This document shows positions 37,093 to 46,426 of a stretch of 64,000 nt of DNA, in pieces; within the stretch, counting starts at the first letter, position 1; each line of letters opens with the position of its first letter. The translations under genes and the position numbers were made by a program. The stretch is from Colwellia chukchiensis (lineage in GTDB: Bacteria; Pseudomonadota; Gammaproteobacteria; Enterobacterales; Alteromonadaceae). The notes under the pieces are model-generated. The model saw nothing but the letters and a program-made list of their open reading frames with translations, was not told the origin of the DNA and searched no databases. The stretch is from NCBI RefSeq assembly GCF_002104455.1, contig NZ_NBOC01000012.1:1-64000 (forward strand), in the 5' to 3' direction.

Positions 37093-37392
37093 ATGGATGT
37101 ATCAGTTGATCTGTTACCGCCTACCTACGCGGTGAAAACAGAAACGCTCAGTAAAGAGCGTCGTCGGCAACCGTCAAATGGCAATACCTCAAAGCGCTCA
37201 AAAAAATTACCAGCAAGCGAGTCAATGGCGCCGCCAGTAACATTGGTGCCAAAGCACAATAAATTGCCTAATATCGAACGTCGTAGCGGCAAAGATAGGC
37301 GTCATCAAGCGATGCAACGAGGGCGTTGGCTAGAGTCACGTATTCGTAAAGACCGAAGAGCCAGTGCGTTACAGGTTTTTGTTAAGGTCTAG
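37093..37392 (+). CDS. Small basic protein with an ERRSGKDRR motif
   Basis: A 99-residue, very basic, Ser/Pro-rich protein with no signal or membrane segment. The C-terminal part NIERRSGKDRRHQAMQRGRW followed by LESRIRKDRRAS is a short Arg-rich pattern that recurs in small proteins of marine gammaproteobacteria. The rest looks disordered. I do not know a function; nucleic-acid or envelope binding is only suggested by charge. A purine-rich AAGAGAAAG precedes the ATG. Confidence 0.6.
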   Translation: MDVSVDLLPPTYAVKTETLSKERRRQPSNGNTSKRSKKLPASESMAPPVTLVPKHNKLPNIERRSGKDRRHQAMQRGRWLESRIRKDRRASALQVFVKV

Positions 37393-37412
37393 CTTAAGCA
37401 AGACCAGTGTCG

Positions 37413-38171
37413 TTATTTAATGCTGTTCACTAAACGCGTGAGTGTCATTTTATAGCGGTTTAATATCTTTGTGATCTCGCCGCTTGATTTTAGTTGTTCA
37501 ATTACTTGGTTGATAGCTTTAACGCGCGTGCTTGCTAAGCTTGGGCTAAAAGCACAATGAATATTATCTTCACTTAGTGTGATGGTCGAATCATGGTTGC
37601 TTTTAAAAAAATAGTCGATTTCAATGGCGGAGCCTACAAAACCTGAGATGTGCTGACTGCGGTACTTTTTATAGCTGCCTTCAGGAGTTAAGCTTGCGAT
37701 AGGCAGCACATGGTTATTATCAAAAAATGGTGTCAACGCTGGATAAACATAACCAAGCGTGGTGCCAATTTTCAGCTCGCTAACACGCTTGAGGTCATCA
37801 AGGCTTTTTAAACCTTGGTTATTGATCAACAGCGTAGCATTTTGATAAATAACACCACTCCACTGCAGTGTGTTTGCTCGATACCATTTAGGATTAGCGA
37901 CACAACACAAATCAATAAGATTGTTTAGTAGTGCGCTTTCTATTCTTTTTCGAGGGATGGCAAGCATCTCTAATTCTAGATTCAGTCGATCAGCGATAGC
38001 ATGCGTGATATCGAACAAAATACCACTGCTAGGTTGGCCGTTATTATCAAAAAACAATTGCGGGGCAATATTTTGTTGATAATAAGAGGTGCGTAGCTTT
38101 TGTTCGCTTGCTAATGTTTTGTCTGCGAGCAACGAGAGGCTTAACATGATGTAAAAGAAGTAGTTTTTCAT
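37413..38171 (-). CDS. Periplasmic solute-binding protein (SBP family 3)
   Basis: A 252-residue protein with signal peptide (cleavage probably after TLAS near residue 22). It has the amino-acid-binding-protein fold: GQPSSGILFDITHAIADRLN near 50, IPRKRIESALLNNLIDLCC near 80, and IKILNRY-type C-terminal helix (EITKILNRYKM). Proteins of this kind without a neighbouring permease are common in Alteromonadales; the ligand is unknown. Confidence 0.78.
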   Translation of the reverse strand: MKNYFFYIMLSLSLLADKTLASEQKLRTSYYQQNIAPQLFFDNNGQPSSGILFDITHAIADRLNLELEMLAIPRKRIESALLNNLIDLCCVANPKWYRANTLQWSGVIYQNATLLINNQGLKSLDDLKRVSELKIGTTLGYVYPALTPFFDNNHVLPIASLTPEGSYKKYRSQHISGFVGSAIEIDYFFKSNHDSTITLSEDNIHCAFSPSLASTRVKAINQVIEQLKSSGEITKILNRYKMTLTRLVNSIK

Positions 38172-38211
38172 GTAGGGTGCTCCTCTTGCCCACAGGCTTA
38201 TGGTGGTGCAG

Positions 38212-38502
38212 TTACTTTTTTGCCTGCAATTGATTGAATTTAGCTAATTGTTCTTCAGTTGCGGGTAGCTGATGCTTGGCTTTCCACTCACTATATGGCA
38301 TGCCATAAACTTGTTCGCGGGCGGTGTCAATATCAAGCGCAACGCCGAGCTTTTCTGCTTCTGCCACGGTCCATTTTGAAAAGCAATTACGACAAAAGCC
38401 TGCCAAGTTCATTAGCTCAATATTTTGTAAGTCTTTTCGACTATCTAAGTGCGCTAATAAACGGCGAAATACCGCAGCTTGAATTTCAATTTCTTTATCC
38501 AT
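38212..38502 (-). CDS. DUF1244 family protein
   Basis: A 96-residue protein with the complete DUF1244 pattern: FRRLLAHLDSR, LMNLAGFCRNCFSKW (two Cys, possible metal site), VYGMPYSEWKAKHQ and ATEEQLAKFN. Function not established. GAGGATATT before the ATG gives a clear start. Its neighbours are the binding protein downstream and csiV upstream on the same strand. Confidence 0.88.
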   Translation of the reverse strand: MDKEIEIQAAVFRRLLAHLDSRKDLQNIELMNLAGFCRNCFSKWTVAEAEKLGVALDIDTAREQVYGMPYSEWKAKHQLPATEEQLAKFNQLQAKK

Positions 38503-38552
38503 AATATCCTCAATAAATTGCTAGTTAGCCTGTCATACAGCTCAAAAGCGTG

Positions 38553-40115
38553 TTAATTGTTTTCTTTAGGTGTTGGTTTTGTATACGGCCTAATTTGCAC
38601 TATCATGCCCATATAAGGGTGATCAAAATAATGCACTTCACCACTGATCACCCGTCTGTTTTGTTTAAAGGCAATCGCTTTCATGGGTTTAGGCATTTTA
38701 TCACGAGCAAGAGAATCTGGTGCATTCGTGCTGGTGCTACTCAACTGTGCCGTGGCAAACTCGGCTAAATCTTTATCTAAAACAGAAAAGTCAGCGCTAA
38801 TAAACAAGTAATGCTGTAAATGAATATTAAAAAAACCATCAATAAACCAAGGCTGAATCGGGGCGATTGGCTTAGCAATTGCTGTTGACGGCATATTAGT
38901 CTCAAACGGTGTACTTAACCGTTGCTCTAGGTTTAGGCTTGCTAATAATTCATCACTGTTGTCAGTGATATTTGCTAAGTTATCAATAATAGCCGTTAAT
39001 TGCTGCTGCCGAGCTTGTGCTGCGTTTTCGGCATCTAGTGCTTGCTGCTCGGTCGCGCTTAATAACAGTGGTTGCTGGGTATCACTTGCCACCGACTGAG
39101 CTTGCAATTGTTTATTGTAGCGTTTCAACTGTTGTTGATAGTAGGCGGCAAAGTTATCACCCGCATAAATTTTTATTGGTGTTGCCTGCTTTTTTGAACG
39201 TGCTACTTGTCGCCAGCCCATATGCAATAACGGTCGAAAATTTTTGCTGTAGCGCAAGTCCGTGATCACATCGCTAAGTTGCAACGATTCACGGCTCAAT
39301 AAGTGCGTTTGATTATTAATACCCTGTTCTGCAGCATCAATGCGTAATGGTACTTTATTGACGGTAAAACCATCATAGTCAAAATTAGCATCATGGTGCG
39401 ATAAGTTAGCAAAAAAACTTGGCGCTAATCGGCAAAGCAGTGTTGGCTCGTTTATCGGGGTATATTGAAATTTAAGCGTTTGAAACGCTTCTTCAGCCGC
39501 TAATACCAAGCGTTGCTGGCGCTGCAGTGCTTGTTGCGATAACGGCGCATTAATGACTTCAAGGTCTAAAGAAGCTTGGCTACTGCTTGCACTGTTGGTT
39601 GTTACGCTGGCAATTGCATTGGGCGCTGCATGCTCATTATTTAGATTCACTTTTTTATCAGCTGCATCAGATATGTTATCAAGATGGTTGTTTTGCCCTA
39701 AATCGGTGTCATCAGTTAAGCTAAGTTGTTGCGCGTTATCGTTGACAGTTGTGGCAAATCCCGCCGGTGTGTGGGCAATTTCTGCGAGTGACTTAGCGCG
39801 AAAAAGCTTGGGTAGTTTTGCTTTTTGCGCCACTAAACTTTCTGCATAGTATGGCGCATCACAGCTTGGCAATAACTGCTTTAGGCTGGCAATATCCGGA
39901 TTTAAATAGCGTGCTAGTAAATCTTCAGCCTGGGGATAGTTGGGCAACTCACTACGCTCTGGGAAGTGTTCTTTTAGCTGTGTTTTGTCGCCTAATTGGC
40001 TAAAAAGAATAACTTCTACTTCAAACCAGCGTTCAGCACTTTCTTGTGCTGTCGCGGCGAATGAGAGTGGCAATGCTAAGACTGCCGAGCAGAGCCATAG
40101 TCGTGTTAATTTCAT
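38553..40115 (-). CDS. csiV: CsiV family periplasmic protein
   Basis: A 520-residue exported protein (signal peptide to about residue 22, SFAATAQ) that begins with RWFEVEVILFSQLGDK, the CsiV hallmark. Late motifs LLHMGWRQ and DGFFNIHLQHYLFISADFSV and the final YFDHPYMGMIVQIRPY also fit. In Vibrio cholerae CsiV binds peptidoglycan and helps cells tolerate D-amino acids by acting with LpoA/PBP1A. The middle part is long and Gln/Ala-rich. Position downstream of mfd is conserved in Vibrio. Confidence 0.85.
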   Translation of the reverse strand: MKLTRLWLCSAVLALPLSFAATAQESAERWFEVEVILFSQLGDKTQLKEHFPERSELPNYPQAEDLLARYLNPDIASLKQLLPSCDAPYYAESLVAQKAKLPKLFRAKSLAEIAHTPAGFATTVNDNAQQLSLTDDTDLGQNNHLDNISDAADKKVNLNNEHAAPNAIASVTTNSASSSQASLDLEVINAPLSQQALQRQQRLVLAAEEAFQTLKFQYTPINEPTLLCRLAPSFFANLSHHDANFDYDGFTVNKVPLRIDAAEQGINNQTHLLSRESLQLSDVITDLRYSKNFRPLLHMGWRQVARSKKQATPIKIYAGDNFAAYYQQQLKRYNKQLQAQSVASDTQQPLLLSATEQQALDAENAAQARQQQLTAIIDNLANITDNSDELLASLNLEQRLSTPFETNMPSTAIAKPIAPIQPWFIDGFFNIHLQHYLFISADFSVLDKDLAEFATAQLSSTSTNAPDSLARDKMPKPMKAIAFKQNRRVISGEVHYFDHPYMGMIVQIRPYTKPTPKENN

Positions 40116-40192
40116 TCAGTTTCCAGTTAGTGGTAGTTTAGCCAATCGATACACTCGTTATCATAGCAAAAGTAAAGCAATACTTAAATTTT

Positions 40193-40226
40193 CAATTAGT
40201 TAGCTTTATCAGAAGTTAACTAATTG
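40193..40226. repeat. Inverted repeat between mfd and csiV
   Basis: CAATTAGTTA (40193-40202) is the exact complement of TAACTAATTG (40217-40226), with a 14-base centre. It sits 26 bases after the mfd stop on the minus strand. No T-run follows, so it may be a weak terminator, a processing hairpin or an operator for csiV. Confidence 0.45.
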
Positions 40227-40251
40227 TGGCTGTTATATTTTTAGCTAGTGT

Positions 40252-43200
40252 TTATGTCTCTCGCACTTGGTTTGCTAATTCGTTTAACAGGGTGGTGATC
40301 AATATAAAGCGCGCTTTAGCATCGTCAGTAGCTTGCTTAAACTTTAGTTTATTTGCCCCTTCCATTTTATATATTTTAGGCTGTTGCTGAATTAAGCCTA
40401 TGATAAACATAGCGTCGACTTTTGTCTCGCTGCTAAACTCAATGCTACCACCATTAGGCCCTGCTTCGATTCGGGTGATGCCTAATTGTTCAGCTTTAAG
40501 CTTAATTTTAGCGATATGAATTAAGTTTTTTGCTGGTACTGGCAGTAAGCCAAAGCGGTCAATGAGCTCTACTTGCACTTCGTCGAGAGCTTGTTTGCTT
40601 TTACAACTAGCAATGCGCTTATAAAGACTTAACCTGAGGCTCACATCGAAAATATAGTCGTCAGGCAACAGTGCGGGTACTTTCAAGTCGACCTCAGTTT
40701 GTGTTTTCATGACTTGCTCAAGAGTGAGTTCTTTACCGTCTTTTAAGGCCGCGACCGCTGCATCTAACATTTCCATGTACAAGGTAAAGCCGACCTGACT
40801 CATAGAGCCACTTTGATCTTCACCTAACAGCTCTCCGGCGCCACGGATTTCTAAGTCGTGCGTGGCGAGGGTAAAGCCAGCACCTAAATCTTCTAAATTG
40901 GCGATGGCTTCAAGACGCTTTTTCGCATCTTTGGTCATGCGCTTTTCGTGTGGCGTAAGTAAATAAGCATAGGCTTGATGATGTGAGCGACCGACGCGGC
41001 CACGCAATTGATGTAGTTGTGCTAAGCCTAAATTATCGGCGCGATCCATAATAATGGTGTTTGCACTTGGAATATCGATACCGGTCTCAATAATGGTAGT
41101 ACATACCAAGACATTATAGCGTTGGTGATAGAAGTCGCTCATAATGCGTTCCAGCTCACGTTCACGCATTTGCCCATGGGCGGTGATAATTTTCGCATCG
41201 GGTAATAGTGCTTGAATATCAGCAGCGGTTTTCTCTATGGTGTCAACATTGTTGTGGAGAAAATATACTTGCCCACCACGTAATATTTCCCGCAAAATGG
41301 ACTCGCGGATCAAGGCATCGTCACGTTGTCTAACAAAGGTTTTTACCGCTAAGCGTTTGGCAGGAGGCGTGGCGATAATAGATAAGTCACGCATGCCGCC
41401 CATGGCCATGTTTAAGGTGCGCGGGATAGGTGTTGCGGTTAAGGTTAAAATATCAACATTGGCGCGTAATTGTTTGATTTTTTCTTTTTGTTTTACGCCA
41501 AACCTATGCTCTTCATCTACGATTAACAGCCCAAGATCTTTATATTTAATGCTGTTTTGCAATAGTTTATGCGTGCCGATTAAAATATCGACTTGCCCCG
41601 ATTCCACCGCTTTAATAATGGCATTTTGCTGCTTAGTTGTTTTAAATCGAGACAATACTTCAATGCTAATCGGCCAATTGGCAAAACGATCGCGAAAGTT
41701 CTCATAGTGTTGCTGCGCCAATAGGGTGGTTGGTACTAAAATCGCCACTTGTTTATTGTCATTGACTGCCACGAAAGCAGCGCGCATTGCTACCTCCGTT
41801 TTACCAAAACCAACATCCCCACAAACTAACCTGTCCATGGCTTTAGGTGATAACATATCACTGATCACGGCATTGATGGCTTGTTCTTGATCTAAGGTTT
41901 CTTCAAAGCCAAAACTGTCGGCGAAAGCGCGATAGTCCTCTTTATTTCGGGTAAAACGATAGCCTTGATTACTGGCACGTTTTGCGTAAATATCGAGTAG
42001 CTCAGCAGCAACGTCTTTGACTTTCTCGGCCGCTTTTTGTTTTGCCTTACTCCAGCTGTCGTTACCTAGCTTGTGCAAGGGCGCGTGTTCAGCATCGGTG
42101 CCACTATAGCGGCTAATTAAATGTAATGATGCAACCGGCACATACAATTTAGCGTCATTGGCATAACTTAGCATTAAGAATTCAGTTGTCAGGCCACCAT
42201 TTTCTATAGTTTGTAAACCCATATAGCGACCAATACCATGTTCAATATGAACAACAGGTTGACCTATACTCAGCTCGGCGAGGTTTTTGAAAATTGCATC
42301 GTTTTGGCTTTCAAGTTGTTTATTACGACGTCGTGTTTGTCGAACTCTGTCACCTAGCAAATCGGCTTCGGTAATTAAGGCGACGGCATTTTTCTTGGCG
42401 CTACCTTTAGCTTGAAAAACAAAGCCAGTGCTAAGGGCATTAACGGTAATACCTAGTAGCGCGTCGCTGTTGATAAAGTCTTCTATGCTGGCAAAGGTGC
42501 TTGGTTTGAGCTTCGCCCGTTGCAGCAACTCTAAGACGCTTTCTCGTCGACCTTGGCTTTCGGCGACAAACAACAGTTTATTGGGGGTGTCTTTGTTGTT
42601 AATAAAGCTATTGAGCAGTTCAAACGGCTGCTTGAGTTTATGATTGATGGTGAGCTCAGGGAGTGCTTGTACCGCAAATTGCACTTGTGAGCTTTTCACT
42701 TCATCTTGGTATAGATCCGCCTTTAAGTCGATACGGTCAAAGGGTTTTAAGGCACGATAAACTTCTTCGCTATTGAGGAATAACTGACTTGGCGGTAACA
42801 AAGGGCGTGTGGGATCATAGCGTCTGTCTTCGTAGCGATAATTAATATCGGTCCAGTAATGTGCTAAGGCGTGGTCAATATCACCACTGACAATCACGAG
42901 CGTGTTTGCAACAAGGTAATCGCATAAGGTGTTGGTGTGCTGAAAAAATAGCGGTAAATAATACTCAATGCCAGCGGGCATAATACCATTGCTAACTTGG
43001 TGGTAGATAGACTCTTTGTCTATGGTGCTGGTAAAGAGCTCGCGATACTGACTGCGAAATAAGTTTGTGCCGGCAGTATCGGTAGGGAACTCATGTGCTG
43101 GTAATAAGTTTATGCCGTCCACTTGCTCGCTTGAACGCTGGTTTTCAGGATCAAATAACCGAATATCTTCAATTTCGTCATCAAAAAAGTCGAGACGATA

Positions 43201-43764
43201 TGGCGATTGACTGCCCATAGGAAATAAATCAAGGATCGCACCGCGAGCGGAAAACTCGCCATGTTCCATGACCTGTTCAACGTAGCGATAACCGCTGGCT
43301 TCTAGCTCTTGTCGCATTTGATGTAAGTCTTTGCGATCGCCTTTTTTAATGATCAGGCTGTTAGCTTCTAAGTATTGCTTTGGCGCTAAGCGTTGCATTA
43401 AAGTGGTGATGGGCACGATAACAATGCCATGCTCCATGCGCGATAATTGATACAGAGTGGCCAAGCGCTGAGAAATAATGTCTTGGTGTGGCGAAAAGGT
43501 ATCATAAGGCAAGGTTTCCCAGTCGGGAAATAAACAAATAGGCAACTGCGCTTGTTGGTTTAAGCTGGCAAGCTCTTGCTCTAATCGTAATGCTGATGGC
43601 GTATCATGAGTTAATAATAAAATGGGCTGCTGCGTCGATAATGCACCATGAAATATTGCTAAAGTGGCACTACTACCCGGCAAATTTTGCCAGCTTTTCT
43701 TATCGGCATTTTTGCCTCTACGTTTAGCTAAAACCGGGTTAAATAAACTTACATTTTTACTCAT
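40252..43764 (-). CDS. mfd: Transcription-repair coupling factor Mfd
   Basis: An ATP-driven translocase that removes stalled RNA polymerase and recruits UvrA. The 1170 residues match family length. The N-terminal part is UvrB-like (LFPDWETLPYDTFSPH), the polymerase-interacting domain is around 490-560 (GQPVVHIEHGIGRYMGLQ), and the helicase core has VCGDVGFGKTEVAMRAAF, VDEEHRFGVKQKE and LHQLRGRVGRSHHQAYAYLL. A C-terminal TRCF domain follows. The ribosome site at the ATG is weak. csiV lies downstream. Confidence 0.96.
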   Translation of the reverse strand: MSKNVSLFNPVLAKRRGKNADKKSWQNLPGSSATLAIFHGALSTQQPILLLTHDTPSALRLEQELASLNQQAQLPICLFPDWETLPYDTFSPHQDIISQRLATLYQLSRMEHGIVIVPITTLMQRLAPKQYLEANSLIIKKGDRKDLHQMRQELEASGYRYVEQVMEHGEFSARGAILDLFPMGSQSPYRLDFFDDEIEDIRLFDPENQRSSEQVDGINLLPAHEFPTDTAGTNLFRSQYRELFTSTIDKESIYHQVSNGIMPAGIEYYLPLFFQHTNTLCDYLVANTLVIVSGDIDHALAHYWTDINYRYEDRRYDPTRPLLPPSQLFLNSEEVYRALKPFDRIDLKADLYQDEVKSSQVQFAVQALPELTINHKLKQPFELLNSFINNKDTPNKLLFVAESQGRRESVLELLQRAKLKPSTFASIEDFINSDALLGITVNALSTGFVFQAKGSAKKNAVALITEADLLGDRVRQTRRRNKQLESQNDAIFKNLAELSIGQPVVHIEHGIGRYMGLQTIENGGLTTEFLMLSYANDAKLYVPVASLHLISRYSGTDAEHAPLHKLGNDSWSKAKQKAAEKVKDVAAELLDIYAKRASNQGYRFTRNKEDYRAFADSFGFEETLDQEQAINAVISDMLSPKAMDRLVCGDVGFGKTEVAMRAAFVAVNDNKQVAILVPTTLLAQQHYENFRDRFANWPISIEVLSRFKTTKQQNAIIKAVESGQVDILIGTHKLLQNSIKYKDLGLLIVDEEHRFGVKQKEKIKQLRANVDILTLTATPIPRTLNMAMGGMRDLSIIATPPAKRLAVKTFVRQRDDALIRESILREILRGGQVYFLHNNVDTIEKTAADIQALLPDAKIITAHGQMRERELERIMSDFYHQRYNVLVCTTIIETGIDIPSANTIIMDRADNLGLAQLHQLRGRVGRSHHQAYAYLLTPHEKRMTKDAKKRLEAIANLEDLGAGFTLATHDLEIRGAGELLGEDQSGSMSQVGFTLYMEMLDAAVAALKDGKELTLEQVMKTQTEVDLKVPALLPDDYIFDVSLRLSLYKRIASCKSKQALDEVQVELIDRFGLLPVPAKNLIHIAKIKLKAEQLGITRIEAGPNGGSIEFSSETKVDAMFIIGLIQQQPKIYKMEGANKLKFKQATDDAKARFILITTLLNELANQVRET

Positions 43765-43917
43765 GGTAGTGGGTCACTAAAAAAATTTTTGCTATCTTAA
43801 CATGAGTTTGTTGGCTGAATTAACCGTTAAATCAAGCATGCTTGCTTAAATCATAACTAAACTATCAGCATTACAGTGCAGATCTGGGTATTTAAAGCGT
43901 GTATAATAGCGCACCAT

Positions 43918-43943
43918 TGAATTATGACAGTGAATTATGACAG
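43918..43943. repeat. Tandem 13-bp direct repeat
   Basis: TGAATTATGACAG occurs twice head to tail in the gap between mfd and the DUF1456 gene, just downstream of a TATAAT at 43902-43907 that could be the -10 box of the DUF1456 gene. Possible regulator site. Confidence 0.4.
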
Positions 43944-44030
43944 TGTTAACACTCAAATTGTCGGCAATTATGCTGTGAATAATTTAGCTAACACTAACCA
44001 ACAACAACGTCAGGTTTTTTGGAGAAGTTT

Positions 44031-44693
44031 TTGACTAATAACGATGTTTTACGTCGCCTAAGATATACTTTTAATTTTAACGATCAAAAGGTTATTGCTA
44101 TTTTTGCGGCCGGAGAAGTCACGGTAGCACGCGATCAAATTAGCAATTGGTTAAAAAAAGAAGATGATCCCAGTTACGTTAATTGCCCCGATAGCACCTT
44201 TGCGGCATTTTTAAATGGCTTTATTAATGAGCGTCGTGGCAAAAAAGATGGTGCGCCTGCGAAAACGGAAAAACGCTTAAATAATAATATTATCCTGACC
44301 AAACTGAAAATAGCCTTTAATTTAAAAGCCGAAGATATTATTGACATGCTAGCGCTAGTGGGCTTTCGTTTGAGTAAGCCAGAATTAAGTGCATTTTCTC
44401 GCAAAGCGGATCATAAAAACTACCGTGAATGTAAAGACCAAGTGCTGCGCAATTTTTTACAGGCGGTAGATAAGAAGTTTCATGTTCAACGTCGCGCTAA
44501 AGTTCAGAAAAACAATAACAATGTTGATGAAAAGCAAGATAAGCTTGCGGAAACATTAGCAAATAAAAATTATAAAAGCGCAAAAGCTAACGCCAGTAAA
44601 ATTTATCATAACCCTAATAAAACGCCTGCAGCAGCCAAGAAAACCGAGCGTAAAGTATTAAAACTTAAGCCAAAAGATATTTGGGGAGAATAA
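44031..44693 (+). CDS. DUF1456 (YehS-like) protein
   Basis: A 220-residue protein with two DUF1456 repeats: TNNDVLRRLRYTFNFNDQK at the start and NNIILTKLKIAFNLKAEDI near residue 82, each followed by an SxWLKKEDD/SAFSRKADHKNY-type loop and a LRNFLQAV or FAAFLNGF helix. I place the start at the TTG at 44031, 6 bases after GGAG, because the family begins with MTNND; a TTG 12 bases upstream lies across the ribosome site. The Lys/Asn-rich tail is longer than in E. coli YehS. Function unknown. Confidence 0.85.
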   Translation: MTNNDVLRRLRYTFNFNDQKVIAIFAAGEVTVARDQISNWLKKEDDPSYVNCPDSTFAAFLNGFINERRGKKDGAPAKTEKRLNNNIILTKLKIAFNLKAEDIIDMLALVGFRLSKPELSAFSRKADHKNYRECKDQVLRNFLQAVDKKFHVQRRAKVQKNNNNVDEKQDKLAETLANKNYKSAKANASKIYHNPNKTPAAAKKTERKVLKLKPKDIWGE

Positions 44694-44812
44694 CTTTCGC
44701 CTTGAAATTTTGTTGTGTTAGCAACTAGGTATGCTATAAAACTGATGTGCTATAACTAAGTTATATTGTTACTTGTTCGATTCTAAATAAAGATAAAAAT
44801 AAGGAATTAATC

Positions 44813-45262
44813 ATGTCAGAGAATACAGAAACACCAACAATGCTTGCGCGACCCTCTTGGTTTATGCCGGTTGCTATAGTGGCACTGTTGTGGAATTTAT
44901 TAGGTGTAATGGCTTTTGTCGGTCAAGTTACCATGACACCGGAAGTGCTAGGGCAATTATCCGAGCCAGAGCAAGCACTGTATAACAATACGCCGTTTTG
45001 GGCAACAGCGGCTTTTGCGCTTGCTGTTTTTGCGGGGGCTTTAGGTAGTTTAGCCTTGTTAATGAAAAAAGGTATTTGCTATCAGTTGTTTATTGTCTCA
45101 TTGCTCGGCGTTTTGGTACAAATGTTCCATGCATTTGCACTGAGTAACTCGTTTGAAGTTTATGGCGCTAGTGGCACTATCATGCCGATATTGGTGTTAG
45201 TTATTGCTTTTGCCTTAGTACGTTTGGCGGCTAAAGGTCATAACAATCATTGGTTTAGTTAA
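44813..45262 (+). CDS. Four-helix membrane protein
   Basis: A 149-residue inner-membrane protein with four hydrophobic segments (about 18-38, 58-80, 88-108 and 120-138). Family-like features are WNLLGVMAF near residue 27 and the AFAVALAVFAGALGSLALLMKK region. Relatives are sometimes labelled sugar transporter without evidence; I give no function. AAGGA precedes the ATG and a clear terminator follows. Confidence 0.65.
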   Translation: MSENTETPTMLARPSWFMPVAIVALLWNLLGVMAFVGQVTMTPEVLGQLSEPEQALYNNTPFWATAAFALAVFAGALGSLALLMKKGICYQLFIVSLLGVLVQMFHAFALSNSFEVYGASGTIMPILVLVIAFALVRLAAKGHNNHWFS

Positions 45263-45294
45263 CGGCGGTCTAACTAAGCTATAATCTTATACTT

Positions 45295-45319
45295 AAGCCT
45301 GTGTTTGCAGGCTTTTTTA
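45295..45319 (+). terminator. Intrinsic terminator
   Basis: AAGCCTG-N6-CAGGCTT followed by a T-run (TTTTTTATT), 32 bases after the stop of the four-helix protein gene. Confidence 0.85.
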
Positions 45320-45409
45320 TTAAATAATGACTGCTCAGAGTCATATGTTTGGCGATTAAGCCGATTGTAAATATCGATGAAAAAATTCATTTACCGGTAA
45401 TACCTTTCT

Positions 45410-46396
45410 ATGTGGTTAACAATACAAACTAAATTTTTGGGCATGGTGCTATGCGCAATTGCCGCGATTATAGCTAGCTTAGTGGCAACGCGATATCAAG
45501 CGCCGGTGATGCTGTTTGCACTGTTGTTAGGATTGGCGCTACACGCTTTTTATCGCAACAAAAAAGTGCAAGCTGGTGTTAACTTTTGCTCGCGCGAGTT
45601 ACTGCGCTTTTGTGTCGGCTTGCTAGGGGTGCGAATTGCCTTTGCAGATATTGTTGCTTTGGGTATAGCGCCACCTTTAATTGTTATGGTCAGTATGGGC
45701 TTAACGATATTACTTGGCGTTTTATTGGCGCGTATTCTAGCGCTGCCAAAAACTTTTGGTGTATTATCAGGCGGTGCCGTGGCTGTGTGTGGCGTGTCGG
45801 CTGCCGCAGCCATTGCAACCGTGTTACCTAAAGATAAAGCACAAGAAAAATACTTTGCCATGACCGTCATTGGCATTACTACTTTTAGCACATTATCGAT
45901 GATTTTTTATCCTCTACTTGCTAGCTACTTAGGCTTTTCTGACCAGTTAGCGGGGGTTTTTCTTGGTGGCGCAATTCATGATGTTGCCCAGGTCATAGGC
46001 GCAGGCTATACCGTATCGCATGAGGCTGGCGATGTTGCCACTTATATTAAGTTGCTGAGAGTGGCTTTATTAATGCCGATAGTGATGATGGTATTTTTTG
46101 CCTTTAAGGAAAAAGATAGCAAAATGAGCGGTGGCGTTAGTGCCTTTATTCCGGGCTTTTTGATCATGTTTTTCGTGTTAGCGTTACTTAAAAACCTTGG
46201 CTTAATACCGCTATGGTTAATCGAGTTCATTCGTAGTCTGTCGAGTCACTTACTAGTGGTCGCTATTGCCGCTATTGGTGTTAAAACATCATTAAAACAA
46301 GTGTTAAGCTTAGGTTGGCGCCCAGTAGTGTTAATGGCAAGTGAAACGTTAATATTGGCGGGTTTGATCATCACCGCATTGATGGTTTTTTATTAA
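45410..46396 (+). CDS. YeiH family putative sulfate exporter
   Basis: A 328-residue inner-membrane protein with about ten helices. YeiH/UPF0324 motifs are RFCVGLLGVRIAF near residue 70, GVLSGGAVAVCGVSAAAAIATVLP near 115, AGVFLGGAIHDVAQVIGAGYTVS near 180 and a late AIAAIGVKTSLKQVL. Family members are proposed to export sulfate or related anions, which is not firmly shown for most. Often regulated by a divergent LysR gene, but none is present here. Confidence 0.85.
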   Translation: MWLTIQTKFLGMVLCAIAAIIASLVATRYQAPVMLFALLLGLALHAFYRNKKVQAGVNFCSRELLRFCVGLLGVRIAFADIVALGIAPPLIVMVSMGLTILLGVLLARILALPKTFGVLSGGAVAVCGVSAAAAIATVLPKDKAQEKYFAMTVIGITTFSTLSMIFYPLLASYLGFSDQLAGVFLGGAIHDVAQVIGAGYTVSHEAGDVATYIKLLRVALLMPIVMMVFFAFKEKDSKMSGGVSAFIPGFLIMFFVLALLKNLGLIPLWLIEFIRSLSSHLLVVAIAAIGVKTSLKQVLSLGWRPVVLMASETLILAGLIITALMVFY

Positions 46397-46426
46397 CTGC
46401 CATGCCAAAGAGCTCTTGGCGGTAAA

